A stretch of DNA of 64,000 nt, taken from assembly GCA_002413745.1 (NCBI GenBank), contig DHXP01000031.1:19881-83880 (forward strand), written 5' to 3'. Both the position numbers and the translations under genes were made by a program. Origin of the DNA: Flavobacterium sp. UBA5153 (GTDB lineage: Bacteria > Bacteroidota > Bacteroidia > Flavobacteriales > Flavobacteriaceae). Shown here one piece after another: positions 52,545-61,539 of this stretch (position 1 is its first letter; each line of letters begins with the position of its first letter). Under the pieces are notes generated by a model. The model was not told the DNA's origin and made no database searches. It saw nothing but the letters and a program-made list of their open reading frames with translations.

Positions 52545-52595
52545 ACTGTTTTAGTTGCATTGTGTTGTAGCTACGAAGTCGGGAGACTTCCAGCC
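52474..52595. repeat. inverted pair of REP-like repeats
   Basis: GGCTGGCGAAGTCTCCCGAC plus TTCGT (52474-52498) and its inverted copy ACGAAGTCGGGAGACTTC plus CAGCC (52573-52595, lacking two bases) flank 74 bases. A related unit is at 51911-51933 (TTGGCGAAGTCTCCCGCCTT). The left arm overlaps the truncated end of the RhuM-like gene. Confidence 0.85.
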
Positions 52596-52723
52596 AGAGC
52601 TAAGGCAAATAAATATAATTTATAAAAGACAAGAACAAGAAAAAACAATATTCATACCTTTGGGCATTATGCCAAAATGATAATCGAAAAGTGTAACCTT
52701 TCGATTAATTTAAAAAATAATAA

Positions 52724-53371
52724 ATGAAATTTAAAGGAGTAATTTTTGATTTAGACGGAACACTTGTTAATTCACTTGAAGACATTGCAGATGCTATGAA
52801 TAGTGTCCTTCAAGGCCTCAGCTACCCAACTCATAGTTATGAAGCCTATCAATATTTCATTGGAAGTGGTCTTAGAAATTTGGTAAGCAAATCGTTACCT
52901 TCCACCCATAATGATGAAAAACAAATTGATAATTGTTTCCATTTGATGATTGAAGTATATCGTGATACTTGTACGCATAAAACAAAACCCTATGATGGGA
53001 TTTTCGAATTATTGGACCACTTAATTTCACGCAATATGAAACTAAGTGTATTCTCCAATAAAGCGGATGAGCTTACCAAGGAAATTACAGCTGCTCTATT
53101 TCCTAACTATTTTGATCCTATAGTTGGTTTGACTACTGAATCACTAAAAAAACCCAATCCATTTGAAGCCGTGGAAATAAGTAAAAGCTTAGGATTAAAA
53201 GCCGAAGAAATAATTTTCGTGGGAGATTCCGGTATTGATATGCAAACGGCAACGAATGCCAATATTTTTGCAGTGGGTGTATTATGGGGATATCGACCAA
53301 AAGAAGAATTGATTTCAAATGGAGCAAAATATTTATTAAGCCATCCTTTAGATTTAATTCCCATTTTATAA
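52724..53371 (+). CDS. HAD phosphatase, phosphoglycolate-phosphatase-like (copy 2)
   Basis: This 215-residue paralogue of the gene at 42120 has the same HAD motifs (FDLDGTLVNSLEDIADAMN, VFSNKADELTK, KKPNPFEA, VGDSGIDMQTATNAN). Differences are concentrated in the cap and middle helices, while the last 25 residues and the downstream 60 bases are nearly identical to copy 1. The active-site residues are intact. Confidence 0.85.
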   Translation: MKFKGVIFDLDGTLVNSLEDIADAMNSVLQGLSYPTHSYEAYQYFIGSGLRNLVSKSLPSTHNDEKQIDNCFHLMIEVYRDTCTHKTKPYDGIFELLDHLISRNMKLSVFSNKADELTKEITAALFPNYFDPIVGLTTESLKKPNPFEAVEISKSLGLKAEEIIFVGDSGIDMQTATNANIFAVGVLWGYRPKEELISNGAKYLLSHPLDLIPIL

Positions 53372-53413
53372 CCAAGGATCAAATGGTTTGAATAGTATAA
53401 AAACCCTAAAGTC

Positions 53414-53474
53414 CAGATTTACTCACGAGCGAAGCGTCCCGAAAGCTTTCAGGACGACGAAGTAATCCGTGCCC
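53414..53474. repeat. REP-like repeat, copy 2
   Basis: It matches 42810-42869 almost base for base at both ends, with the inner TCCCGAAAGCTTTCAGGA varying, in the same position after the HAD gene. Confidence 0.85.
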
Positions 53475-53600
53475 AAAACAACTTCGGAAAAAATCATAAA
53501 TAACAAATTAATTTTTGCAAGATATTTTTTTACTTTTACAAAAAGTATTCCCATCTTAACTTAGCATTGACAAGTCACTACAAACAAACTAAAAGTAAAT

Positions 53601-54206
53601 ATGAAAACGAAAGATTTTTTTGCAGAAAAAGCAAAAGACTACGATAATGAAGAATCCAGAACACAAAATGTGAGTACAATTGCACAAACCATTTTAAGGG
53701 AAGTAGCCTTTTCAAAAGAAATGGGCATTATGGACTTCGGTTCTGGAACGGGATTGTTATTGTCTGAAATTGCACCTTATGTGGGCGAAATTACAGCAGT
53801 AGACATTTCTTCATCAATGATTGAAGTGCTACAATCAAAAAGGAATGCAATAGACTGCCAACTTCAAATAGTGCAGATGGATTTAACTACAGCAACGCTG
53901 GACAGAAAATTTGACGCTATTATTTCTTCTATGACAATCCATCACATAAAAGATACATTAGCCTTGTTTAAGAAGTTCCATTCGCTGCTAAAGGATAACG
54001 GGACAATTGCAATAGCAGATCTTGACACAGAGGATGGTTCGTTTCACACCGAAGATACAGGAGTGTTTCATTGTGGATTTGACAGAGATGAATTTGTAAA
54101 AAGTGCCAAAAGTGCTGGATTTAAAGACATAAAAATCCAAGATGCAAGTACAGTGACAAAACCAACTGGCACTTATTCCGTATTTTTATTGACCGCTAAA
54201 AAGTAA
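53601..54206 (+). CDS. class I SAM-dependent methyltransferase (copy 2)
   Basis: This 201-residue paralogue of the methyltransferase at 43492, about 95 percent identical by eye, has an intact SAM-binding MDFGSGTGLLLSEIAPYVG. The upstream 40 bases are also shared (CATTGACA ... AAACTAAAAG). Substrate unknown. Confidence 0.85.
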   Translation: MKTKDFFAEKAKDYDNEESRTQNVSTIAQTILREVAFSKEMGIMDFGSGTGLLLSEIAPYVGEITAVDISSSMIEVLQSKRNAIDCQLQIVQMDLTTATLDRKFDAIISSMTIHHIKDTLALFKKFHSLLKDNGTIAIADLDTEDGSFHTEDTGVFHCGFDRDEFVKSAKSAGFKDIKIQDASTVTKPTGTYSVFLLTAKK

Positions 54207-54366
54207 TACCGTTAACGTGGTTTTAGTAGTGTCAACAACTTTTATTTATATAACTTTGCTCTCACTAATAGAAAAATATTTTTCTGTTGGTTACAATCCC
54301 GATAAGTAGAAAACGGTTTTCATCTCACTTTACTTTACACGAATCGTACAAAGAGCCAAGCAGTCA

Positions 54367-55578
54367 ATGAATCTTACCACTTTCAATTCTTTTAAAAACA
54401 AAAATTTCAGATTGTTTTTTTCGGGACAATTCATTTCCTTGTTAGGAACTTGGATGCAAAAAACAGCTGTAAGTTGGTTAGTCTATTCCTTAACGCAATC
54501 CAAGTTTATGTTGGGTGTTTCGGTTTTTGCCACCCTTTTCCCAACTGCATTATTTTCGTTGTATGGTGGCATTGTGGCTGACCGATATGACCGCTATAAA
54601 ATATTATTAATCACACAAATTGTATCTTTATTTCAAGCTATTTTAATGACATTAGCCGTTGTATTTTTTAAAGAAAATATAGTTTGGTGGATTATTTCAT
54701 TGAGTGCAATGTTGGGAATAATCAATGGTTTTGACATTCCTGCCCGTCAATCTCTGGTACGGGAACTCATTGTTGACAAAACCGATTTGCCTAATGCGTT
54801 AGCGTTAAATTCATCGATGGTTAACTTGTCAAAACTAATTGGCCCCGCCATTGCAGGTTTTGTTTTGGAACGATTTGGCGATGCCATTTGTTTTGGCAGT
54901 AATGCCGTCAGTTTTATTGCCGTTTTAATATCCTTATTTTTGATGCAATTACCCAAACAAGAAATAAAACCAAAAGCCGACAAAAATCTTAAAAAAGAAT
55001 TTGCAGAAGCTTTTTTATTTATAAAAAATACTCCAGCAATCAGTTCCGCCATCTTTTTCACGGGGCTGATGGGCTTGTTAGTTTTGCCCTTTTCCACGTT
55101 GACACCCGTTTTTGCAAAAGATATTTTCAGAGGTTCTGCCTCAACATTAGGCGTTGTTGATGGTGTTATTGGTTTGGGAGCTTTTCTGGGTGCATTGTTT
55201 TTGGCCTCTTTAAAACAAGGAACTAATTTAACTCAAGTTTTAGCTAAAAACACCTTTTTGTTTGGCATTGGACTACTATTATTTTCACAAACAAATTTTT
55301 ATCCGCTGGCGTTATTGTTTTTACTATTTGGCTCTTTCGGAATGATGTCTGTATGGACGATTACAAACACTATTGTTCAGGTCAATGTTCATAATGAATT
55401 TCGGGGTCGTGTGATTAGTATTTATTTAATGATATTAACTGCTACGGTGCCCATTGGCAGTTTACTGGTGGGTAGCGTTTCCCATTATATAGGAGTGCAA
55501 ACCACCATTTTGATTCAAGCAATTCTTGCAATGATAATCTCGGTTTTTTATATAATTTATCTTCGAAAAAAAGAATAA
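54367..55578 (+). CDS. MFS exporter, EntS/MFS_3 type
   Basis: This 403-residue membrane protein has about 12 hydrophobic segments. The N-terminal NKNFRLFFSGQFISLLGTWMQKTAVSWLVY, the loop GGIVADRYDRYKIL and the motif GFDIPARQSLVRELIV are typical of MFS_3 drug/siderophore exporters. Substrate unknown. It is monocistronic, followed by an 800-base gap. Confidence 0.88.
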   Translation: MNLTTFNSFKNKNFRLFFSGQFISLLGTWMQKTAVSWLVYSLTQSKFMLGVSVFATLFPTALFSLYGGIVADRYDRYKILLITQIVSLFQAILMTLAVVFFKENIVWWIISLSAMLGIINGFDIPARQSLVRELIVDKTDLPNALALNSSMVNLSKLIGPAIAGFVLERFGDAICFGSNAVSFIAVLISLFLMQLPKQEIKPKADKNLKKEFAEAFLFIKNTPAISSAIFFTGLMGLLVLPFSTLTPVFAKDIFRGSASTLGVVDGVIGLGAFLGALFLASLKQGTNLTQVLAKNTFLFGIGLLLFSQTNFYPLALLFLLFGSFGMMSVWTITNTIVQVNVHNEFRGRVISIYLMILTATVPIGSLLVGSVSHYIGVQTTILIQAILAMIISVFYIIYLRKKE

Positions 55579-56220
55579 AATATCCTTTATAAGATACAAT
55601 TCATTCCTAAACCAAAAAGGCACCAACTATTTTGACTCAATATCTCCATTGAAATTAGAGACACATTTAAGGTCAAAAATCTAGTGTTCTAAACCATTTT
55701 TAAAAATAAACCACTATGGACTTAAAGTCCATAGTTTCGGTTTAGCAGACTAAAAGTCTGCACGGCTGAAAAACATAAAAAAATTAAACCGCAAATTCGC
55801 AAATTTAAGTGAACCCATAAAAGTAAAAAAAATAATTTGCGAATTTGCGGTAAATGTTTTTAGAACCTGAAAGGTAGATGCACTAAAGTGCATAGTTTTA
55901 ACTATCTCTGTGACCAATAAAAGCGCTTCAATCTTTAAAAAAATAGACATACTATTACCTATCGAGGTTATTTTAATATGTACCTTTATTCATACTTAAA
56001 ATTAGCTCCTTCAAAAAGGTAAAATTATAATCTAAATTATTAAAGACTATTCTGTCCCCCGAAATTAAGATAACAAATCAAGACTAATTAAGATAGGAAT
56101 AAAAACCTTAAATAGTATAAGAATAAAAATTCAAAAAGTAAACCTTCATCGACAGGACGCTACGAAAATTACTGTATTATAGCCCAAAATTGTATTCTAT
56201 ATATTTTTAATTGTAATTAA
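55579..56220. other. non-coding gap before the pectin genes
   Basis: Apart from the hairpin cluster at 55713-55893 I find no gene in these 640 bases. The frames present are short and lack protein-like composition. Confidence 0.5.
55713..55893. repeat. cluster of four short hairpins
   Basis: Four stems lie in sequence: ACTATGGACT/AGTCCATAGT (55713-55735), GCAGACT/AGTCTGC (55745-55761), the dispersed ACCGCAAATTCGCAAAT pair (arms 55788-55804 and 55835-55851, arms identical to 36013-36064) and ATGCACT/AGTGCAT (55878-55893). They occupy the gap between the MFS exporter and the pectin genes, where I see no coding sequence. Confidence 0.8.
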
Positions 56221-56251
56221 TTTGCAAATGTTTATTTTTTAAATACATTTG
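56221..56251 (+). promoter_or_regulatory. sigma-A promoter of the pectin genes
   Basis: TTTG at 56221-56224, 19 bases, and TACATTTG at 56244-56251 match the Bacteroidota promoter consensus exactly. Transcription would start near 56257, inside the operator that follows. Confidence 0.85.
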
Positions 56252-56265
56252 TGTAATCGATTGCA
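56252..56265. promoter_or_regulatory. LacI-family operator
   Basis: TGTAATCGATTGCA is a near-perfect palindrome with the central CG typical of LacI/GalR operators. It abuts the -7 element and covers the predicted start point, an ideal repression site. No lacI-type gene is in the window. Confidence 0.75.
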
Positions 56266-56374
56266 TTATTATTTTTCAGATTTAAATAGATTACTTTTTT
56301 CTATTTCAAACCCAAATAATAAAGGCAATATATGTAAAACGCAATTATTCTAGATTTAAAAATATAGCAAAGAG

Positions 56375-58063
56375 ATGAAATTTAAATCAATTAACGTACT
56401 ATTTATTGCTTTCGCAGTTCTAATGACTAGCTGTTCAAAAAATATTGTCGCCAATAAATCAGAGTCCAATGAAACTTATAAAAACATTGAATTCAAAATG
56501 GTAAAAGTCAAAGAACCATCCATTCCGAACAATATGGTAAACATAAAAGATTTTGGGGCAACAAGTGGAGGATATGTTTTAAACACCAAGGCTTTTGCCG
56601 ATGCAATTGATGCTGTGTCAAAAAAAGGGGGTGGAAAAGTGATTATTCCTCCTGGAATTTGGCTTACGGGTCCAATTATTTTGAAAAGTAATATCGAATT
56701 ACATGCAGAAACTGGAGCATTAATAAAATTCTCTACTAACAAAGATTTATATCCAATTATCGAAACAAGTTTTGAAGGATTAAATACTTGGCGTTGCATC
56801 TCTCCTATTTACGGTAAAAATATTGAAAATGTGGCAATTACCGGAAATGGTGTTTGGGACGGTTCTGGAGAGGTTTGGAGACTAGTTAAAAAGAGCAAAC
56901 TAACAGAAAGTCAATGGAAAAAACTTATTGCTTCGGGCGGAGTGCTCAATGATAAAAAAGACAGTTGGTACCCTTCACAGCAGTATTTAAATGCTTCTAA
57001 AAATGCAGACCAAAATATTCGTCTTGATTTAAAAACCAAAGAAGACTTTGAAGCAATTCGTGATTTTCTTCGCCCAGTAATGGTAAGTATTCAAAATAGT
57101 AAAAGAGTACTTCTTGATGGCCCCGTATTTCAAAATTCTCCTGCTTGGTGTATTCATCCATTAATGATAGAAGATTTAATTGTTCGTAATGTAACCGTTC
57201 GCAATCCTTGGTTTTCTCAAAACGGCGACGGTCTTGATGTAGAATCCTGCAAAAATGTTCTTGTTGAAAATTCTAGTTTTGATGTGGGTGATGATGCCAT
57301 TTGTATTAAATCAGGAAAAGACAAAGATGGTCGAGATAGAGGTATTCCTTGCGAAAACATTATTGTTAGAAACAACATCGTTTATCATGGCCATGGAGGT
57401 GTAACAGTGGGTAGCGAAATGTCTGGAGGCGTTAAGAATCTGCATGTATCTAATTGTACTTTTATGGGAACTGATGTTGGATTGCGTTTTAAAAGCAACC
57501 GTGGACGTGGAGGTATTGTCGAAAACATCTTTATTTCGGATATTTTTATGACCGATATTCCTTCACAAGCTATTTCTTTCGACCTCTATTATGGAGGAAA
57601 ATCCATTGCAGAAACTTTGGCCGAAGGAGGGAATCAAATTAGCACAAAAATGGTTCCCGTAAACGAGGAAACCCCACAGTTCAAAAACATTTCCATAAAA
57701 AACATTACTATTTCGGGAGCTTATCAAGCCGTATTTTTACAAGGTTTGCCTGAAATGAATCTTCAAAATATTGAAATCTCAAACTTAATTGGAAAAGCAG
57801 ATAAAGGATTTTCAATCATTGATGCCAATGGAATCAAACTTAGCAATATTAAATTGGACATAAAAGACAGTAATGTATTTGACATCTATAACGGTAAAAA
57901 CATGTCTTTCAACAACATTGAATTTAATTCAACTTCACCTAAAGCAGTTACAATTAATGGAGCGGCTTGCGAGAATATTGAATTAGTTTCATCACCAACA
58001 TCGGATTATTCCAAAAAAACAACCATTGGGGAAACTGTTCCTAAAGGAGCAGTAAAATTGTAA
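56375..58063 (+). CDS. GH28 polygalacturonase-family lipoprotein
   Basis: This 562-residue glycoside hydrolase has a lipoprotein signal (LMTSC, cysteine near residue 20) and a right-handed beta-helix. The family active-site blocks are NGDGLDVESC, GDDAICIKSG (paired aspartates), the GHGGVTVGSE histidine and RFKSNRGRGG. These are the GH28 NxD, GDD, GHG and RxK motifs. It probably hydrolyses galacturonide chains at the cell surface or in the periplasm. A PL10 pectate lyase gene follows, separated by a hairpin. Confidence 0.9.
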   Translation: MKFKSINVLFIAFAVLMTSCSKNIVANKSESNETYKNIEFKMVKVKEPSIPNNMVNIKDFGATSGGYVLNTKAFADAIDAVSKKGGGKVIIPPGIWLTGPIILKSNIELHAETGALIKFSTNKDLYPIIETSFEGLNTWRCISPIYGKNIENVAITGNGVWDGSGEVWRLVKKSKLTESQWKKLIASGGVLNDKKDSWYPSQQYLNASKNADQNIRLDLKTKEDFEAIRDFLRPVMVSIQNSKRVLLDGPVFQNSPAWCIHPLMIEDLIVRNVTVRNPWFSQNGDGLDVESCKNVLVENSSFDVGDDAICIKSGKDKDGRDRGIPCENIIVRNNIVYHGHGGVTVGSEMSGGVKNLHVSNCTFMGTDVGLRFKSNRGRGGIVENIFISDIFMTDIPSQAISFDLYYGGKSIAETLAEGGNQISTKMVPVNEETPQFKNISIKNITISGAYQAVFLQGLPEMNLQNIEISNLIGKADKGFSIIDANGIKLSNIKLDIKDSNVFDIYNGKNMSFNNIEFNSTSPKAVTINGAACENIELVSSPTSDYSKKTTIGETVPKGAVKL

Positions 58064-58082
58064 CCAAAAAAATTAATCTATA

Positions 58083-58127
58083 AACCCGTTGGGAGTAATA
58101 AATTTTAATGATTACACTCAACGGGTT
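58083..58127 (+). terminator. hairpin between the two pectin genes
   Basis: AACCCGTTG (58083-58091) pairs with CAACGGGTT (58119-58127), with further pairing of AGTAAT and ATTAC inside. It may partly terminate transcription before the lyase gene. Confidence 0.7.
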
Positions 58128-58144
58128 AAAAAATAATTTAAACA

Positions 58145-59350
58145 ATGAAAATGTTCAAAAAACAACCCAAAAGCAGTACACTATTTCTTAGTATAATTCT
58201 AACGTCATTTTCATTCGTTTTTTCAATTGCCCAATCCAACAAGAACGATAAAACGATAATTAGCACAAAACCATTTGCTGATGGAGTTAATCATTGGTAT
58301 TACATTAGTGACGAAACTAATATTGTAAATCCAGTTCCCAATCAGCCAAAATACCCTGAATCTGAATACACAAAAATTGCCGATAACATCTTGTATTTTC
58401 AACGCGATAATGGTGGATGGCCAAAAAATTATGATATGAGTGCTATTTTAACCCCTGAGCAAATAAAAAATGTAGTTAAAACAAAGTCCATTTTGCATAC
58501 CACTTTTGATAATGCTACCACTTATACACACATCTATTATTTAGCACAAGTTTATACCCAAACTAAAACCGAAAAATACAAAGAGGCTTGCTTAAAAGGG
58601 ATAAATTTTATACTCAAAGCTCAATTTTCTAATGGGGGTTGGCCACAATACTATCCATTAGAAAAAGGGTACAGCCGCCACATTACCTTCAATGACGGGG
58701 CTTATATGGGTATTATGGATATGTTAGAAAAAGTAATTAACAACGACCCGAATTTTGCATTTGTAGATACTAAAACAAAAACTAAAGTAGCTTCGTCTTA
58801 TCAAAAAGGAATAGATTGTATCTTAAAAACTCAAATTATTGATCAAGGAAAACTTACCGCTTGGTGCCAACAATACGATGAAAAAAATTTATCTCCAGCT
58901 TGGGCCAGAAAATTTGAACCGCCAAGTATCTGCAATGGAGAAAGTTCTGAAATAGTTTTATTTTTGATGAATATCGATAATCCAAATGAAAAAATAATCA
59001 AATCAATACAAGGCGCCGTAAAATGGTTTTCAGACTCCAAAATATATAATACAAGAATAGAAACTTTTGATGCACCTCAATTTGATTCAAAATATAAAAC
59101 AGTTAGCAATGATCGAAGAGTAGTGATTGATTCTACCGCACCTCCTATTTGGACTCGCTATTATGAATTAGGTACAGAAAGACCATTGTTTTGCGACCGA
59201 AATAGTAAATACCTATATTCATTTGCCGAGATTAGCCGAGAACGACGCAGCGGTTATGGCTGGTACACTTATGCACCACAAGAAGTATTAGATAAATATA
59301 CCAAATGGCAACAAAAATGGGCTCCAACCAGTAATGTTTTAAAACCCTAA
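58145..59350 (+). CDS. PL10 pectate lyase
   Basis: This 401-residue secreted lyase cleaves polygalacturonate by beta-elimination. The signal peptide ends FSIAQ near residue 30. The alpha/alpha-toroid body has the PL10 blocks NILYFQRDNGGWPKNYDM, THIYYLAQVY, NGGWPQYYPLEKGYSRHITFNDGAYMGIM and WARKFEPPSICNGESSEIVLFLM. It follows the GH28 gene after 81 bases and is presumably in the same LacI-controlled unit. Together they would cut pectin to unsaturated and saturated galacturonides. The length fits a single catalytic domain. Confidence 0.9.
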   Translation: MKMFKKQPKSSTLFLSIILTSFSFVFSIAQSNKNDKTIISTKPFADGVNHWYYISDETNIVNPVPNQPKYPESEYTKIADNILYFQRDNGGWPKNYDMSAILTPEQIKNVVKTKSILHTTFDNATTYTHIYYLAQVYTQTKTEKYKEACLKGINFILKAQFSNGGWPQYYPLEKGYSRHITFNDGAYMGIMDMLEKVINNDPNFAFVDTKTKTKVASSYQKGIDCILKTQIIDQGKLTAWCQQYDEKNLSPAWARKFEPPSICNGESSEIVLFLMNIDNPNEKIIKSIQGAVKWFSDSKIYNTRIETFDAPQFDSKYKTVSNDRRVVIDSTAPPIWTRYYELGTERPLFCDRNSKYLYSFAEISRERRSGYGWYTYAPQEVLDKYTKWQQKWAPTSNVLKP

Positions 59351-59500
59351 AAATAAAATAATTTTTTCATTATCGATTATAATTGATACTACTTGTAAAA
59401 TTATTCCAACCTGTTTTAAAATTTTAATTCTAAATAATTAGACAGTATACAAATACAAATTATTTCTATTTACAATATTTCCTACTCCTTATAAAATCAC

Positions 59501-59508
59501 TATTTTTG
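59501..59508 (+). promoter_or_regulatory. candidate -7 element of the aguB-aguA unit
   Basis: TATTTTTG matches TAnnTTTG, 19 bases before the aguB start. No convincing -33 TTTG precedes it. Confidence 0.4.
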
Positions 59509-59527
59509 CATTCTAAATTTTGCCCTT

Positions 59528-60415
59528 ATGCCAAATAAAAAATACAAAATAGCGGTTATCCAATTGAATTTGAATGACGTTGCCGAAAACAACCTGAAAA
59601 AATGTTTAAACTGGGTTCGTGATGCCGCCAATCAAGGTGCCGAAGTCATTTCGTTGCCTGAACTATACAGCAGCCACTATTTTTGTCAAAATGAAGATGT
59701 CGATAATTTTGCCTTGGCAGAACCTTTGTACAGCACTTCGTTTACCGCTTTTAGTGCTTTGGCAAAAGAATTGAGAGTGGTAATTATAGTTCCATTTTTC
59801 GAAAAAAGAATGGCGGGAATTTACCATAATAGTGCTTATATTATCGATACCGATGGTTCCGAAGCGGGATTGTATCGCAAAATGCACATTCCGGACGATC
59901 CTCATTTTTACGAGAAATTCTATTTCACGCCTGGAGACATTGGCTTCAAAGCCTTTCCAACCAATAAAGGAAAAATTGGAACGCTCATTTGCTGGGATCA
60001 ATGGTTTCCCGAAGCGGCAAGATTGACCGCTTTACAAGGTGCCGAAGTCTTATTTTACCCAACGGCAATTGGTTGGCACCCATTAGAAAAAGAGCAATAT
60101 GGCGAGAACCAACACGGCGCTTGGATGAACGTGATGAAAGGTCACGCTGTTGCTAATGGAGTTTATGTTGCTGCGGCTAACAGAATCGGCTTGGAACAAT
60201 ATTTACCTGACACGGCTGGAATCCAGTTTTGGGGCTCCTCATTTATTGCCGGCCCACAAGGCGAAATTTTGGCGCAAGCCTCACACGATAAAGAGGAAAT
60301 TATTATGGCCGAAGTTGATTTAGACTTACAAGAAAATGTACGCCAAAATTGGCCGTTTTTTAGAGATAGAAGAATTGATGCTTTTGGCGATATTACAAAA
60401 AGAGCAATCGATTAA
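59528..60415 (+). CDS. aguB: N-carbamoylputrescine amidase
   Basis: This carbon-nitrogen hydrolase (nitrilase fold) turns N-carbamoylputrescine into putrescine, CO2 and ammonia. The 295 residues show the Glu-Lys-Cys triad: LPELYSSHYF, YRKMHIPDDPHFYEKFYFTPG and GTLICWDQWFPEAARL. These blocks, with FQNED-like SHYFCQNED, are typical of AguB. It is directly followed (2 bases) by agmatine deiminase, which makes its substrate. Confidence 0.93.
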   Translation: MPNKKYKIAVIQLNLNDVAENNLKKCLNWVRDAANQGAEVISLPELYSSHYFCQNEDVDNFALAEPLYSTSFTAFSALAKELRVVIIVPFFEKRMAGIYHNSAYIIDTDGSEAGLYRKMHIPDDPHFYEKFYFTPGDIGFKAFPTNKGKIGTLICWDQWFPEAARLTALQGAEVLFYPTAIGWHPLEKEQYGENQHGAWMNVMKGHAVANGVYVAAANRIGLEQYLPDTAGIQFWGSSFIAGPQGEILAQASHDKEEIIMAEVDLDLQENVRQNWPFFRDRRIDAFGDITKRAID

Positions 60416-60417
60416 TT

Positions 60418-61458
60418 ATGAGTGCAACCACCAGAAGATTCCCGGCAGAATGGGAAAAACAACAAGGTATTTTACTTTGTTTTCCGCATAATGGCAAAGA
60501 TTGGCCTGGGAAATACGAAGCAGTTCAATGGGCTTTTGTCGAATTTATAAAAAAAGTCGCTACTTTCGAGCAAGTTATTTTGATTGTTGCCAATGAAAAT
60601 CAAAAAGAAAAAGTGGTTGAAATGCTTGAAACTGCTTATGTACAAATGACCAACATATCTTTTATCATTCATAAGACAAATAGAAGTTGGATGCGTGATT
60701 CGGGTCCTATTGTAGTGAAAAACGGAGACGAAAGAGAAGCCTTAAATTTTAATTTTAATGGTTGGGCAAAATATAAGAATTTTCAACTGGATAAATTTGT
60801 TCCTTCTAAAGTCGCCAAATTTTTAGACATTCCATTAACCCAGATTTTGCACAACGGAAAACCAGTAATCGTGGAAGGTGGAGCCATCGACACCAATGGA
60901 AAAGGTACTTTACTCACTTCCGAAGAATGTTTACTGCATCCCGATATTCAGGTTCGGAACCCCAATTTTACCAAAGCGGATTATGAAACTGTTTTCAAAG
61001 AATATTTAGGAATTACCAATGTTATTTGGCTTGGCGATGGAATCGAAGGAGATGACACCCACGGACATATTGATGATTTATGCCGATTTGTGAACGAGGA
61101 TACTATTGTTACGATTGTTGAAAATGATTCAAAGGATAGCAATTATAAACCTTTGCAAGACAACTTAAAACGTTTGCAAAGTGCAAAACTAGAAAACGGA
61201 AAATCTCCAAAAATCGTTGTTTTGCCAATGCCAAAAAGATTGGATTTTGACGAACTTCGTTTGCCTGCCAGTTATGCCAATTTCCTGATTTTGAATAATT
61301 GCGTCTTGGTTCCTACTTTCAACGATGCAAATGATAGAATCGCTTTAAACATACTTGCTGGCTGTTTTCCTAACAGAGAAATTATTGGGATTAGTGCTAT
61401 AGATTTGATTTGGGGTTTTGGCACTTTACACTGTTTAAGTCAACAAATTCCCGAATAA
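60418..61458 (+). CDS. aguA: agmatine deiminase
   Basis: This enzyme converts agmatine to N-carbamoylputrescine and ammonia. The 346-residue guanidino-modifying enzyme has SWMRDSGPIVV, the catalytic GIEGDDTHGHIDDLCRFV (His and Asp) and the nucleophilic Cys in WGFGTLHCLSQQIP near the C-terminus. It starts two bases after aguB, so the pair forms an agmatine-to-putrescine unit, an arginine-derived polyamine route. Arginine decarboxylase is not in the window. Confidence 0.95.
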   Translation: MSATTRRFPAEWEKQQGILLCFPHNGKDWPGKYEAVQWAFVEFIKKVATFEQVILIVANENQKEKVVEMLETAYVQMTNISFIIHKTNRSWMRDSGPIVVKNGDEREALNFNFNGWAKYKNFQLDKFVPSKVAKFLDIPLTQILHNGKPVIVEGGAIDTNGKGTLLTSEECLLHPDIQVRNPNFTKADYETVFKEYLGITNVIWLGDGIEGDDTHGHIDDLCRFVNEDTIVTIVENDSKDSNYKPLQDNLKRLQSAKLENGKSPKIVVLPMPKRLDFDELRLPASYANFLILNNCVLVPTFNDANDRIALNILAGCFPNREIIGISAIDLIWGFGTLHCLSQQIPE

Positions 61459-61480
61459 TTTTATTTTTTACCTAAATTAA

Positions 61481-61516
61481 AAAAGCACCAACATTTTGCA
61501 AAATGTTGGTGCTTTT
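61481..61516. terminator. bidirectional terminator between aguA and the M1 peptidase gene
   Basis: AAAAGCACCAACATTTT (61481-61497) and AAAATGTTGGTGCTTTT (61500-61516) form a perfect 17-bp stem with runs of A and T. It can serve both convergent genes. Confidence 0.9.
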
Positions 61517-61539
61517 TTTATAAACTCGCTTAAAAATTG

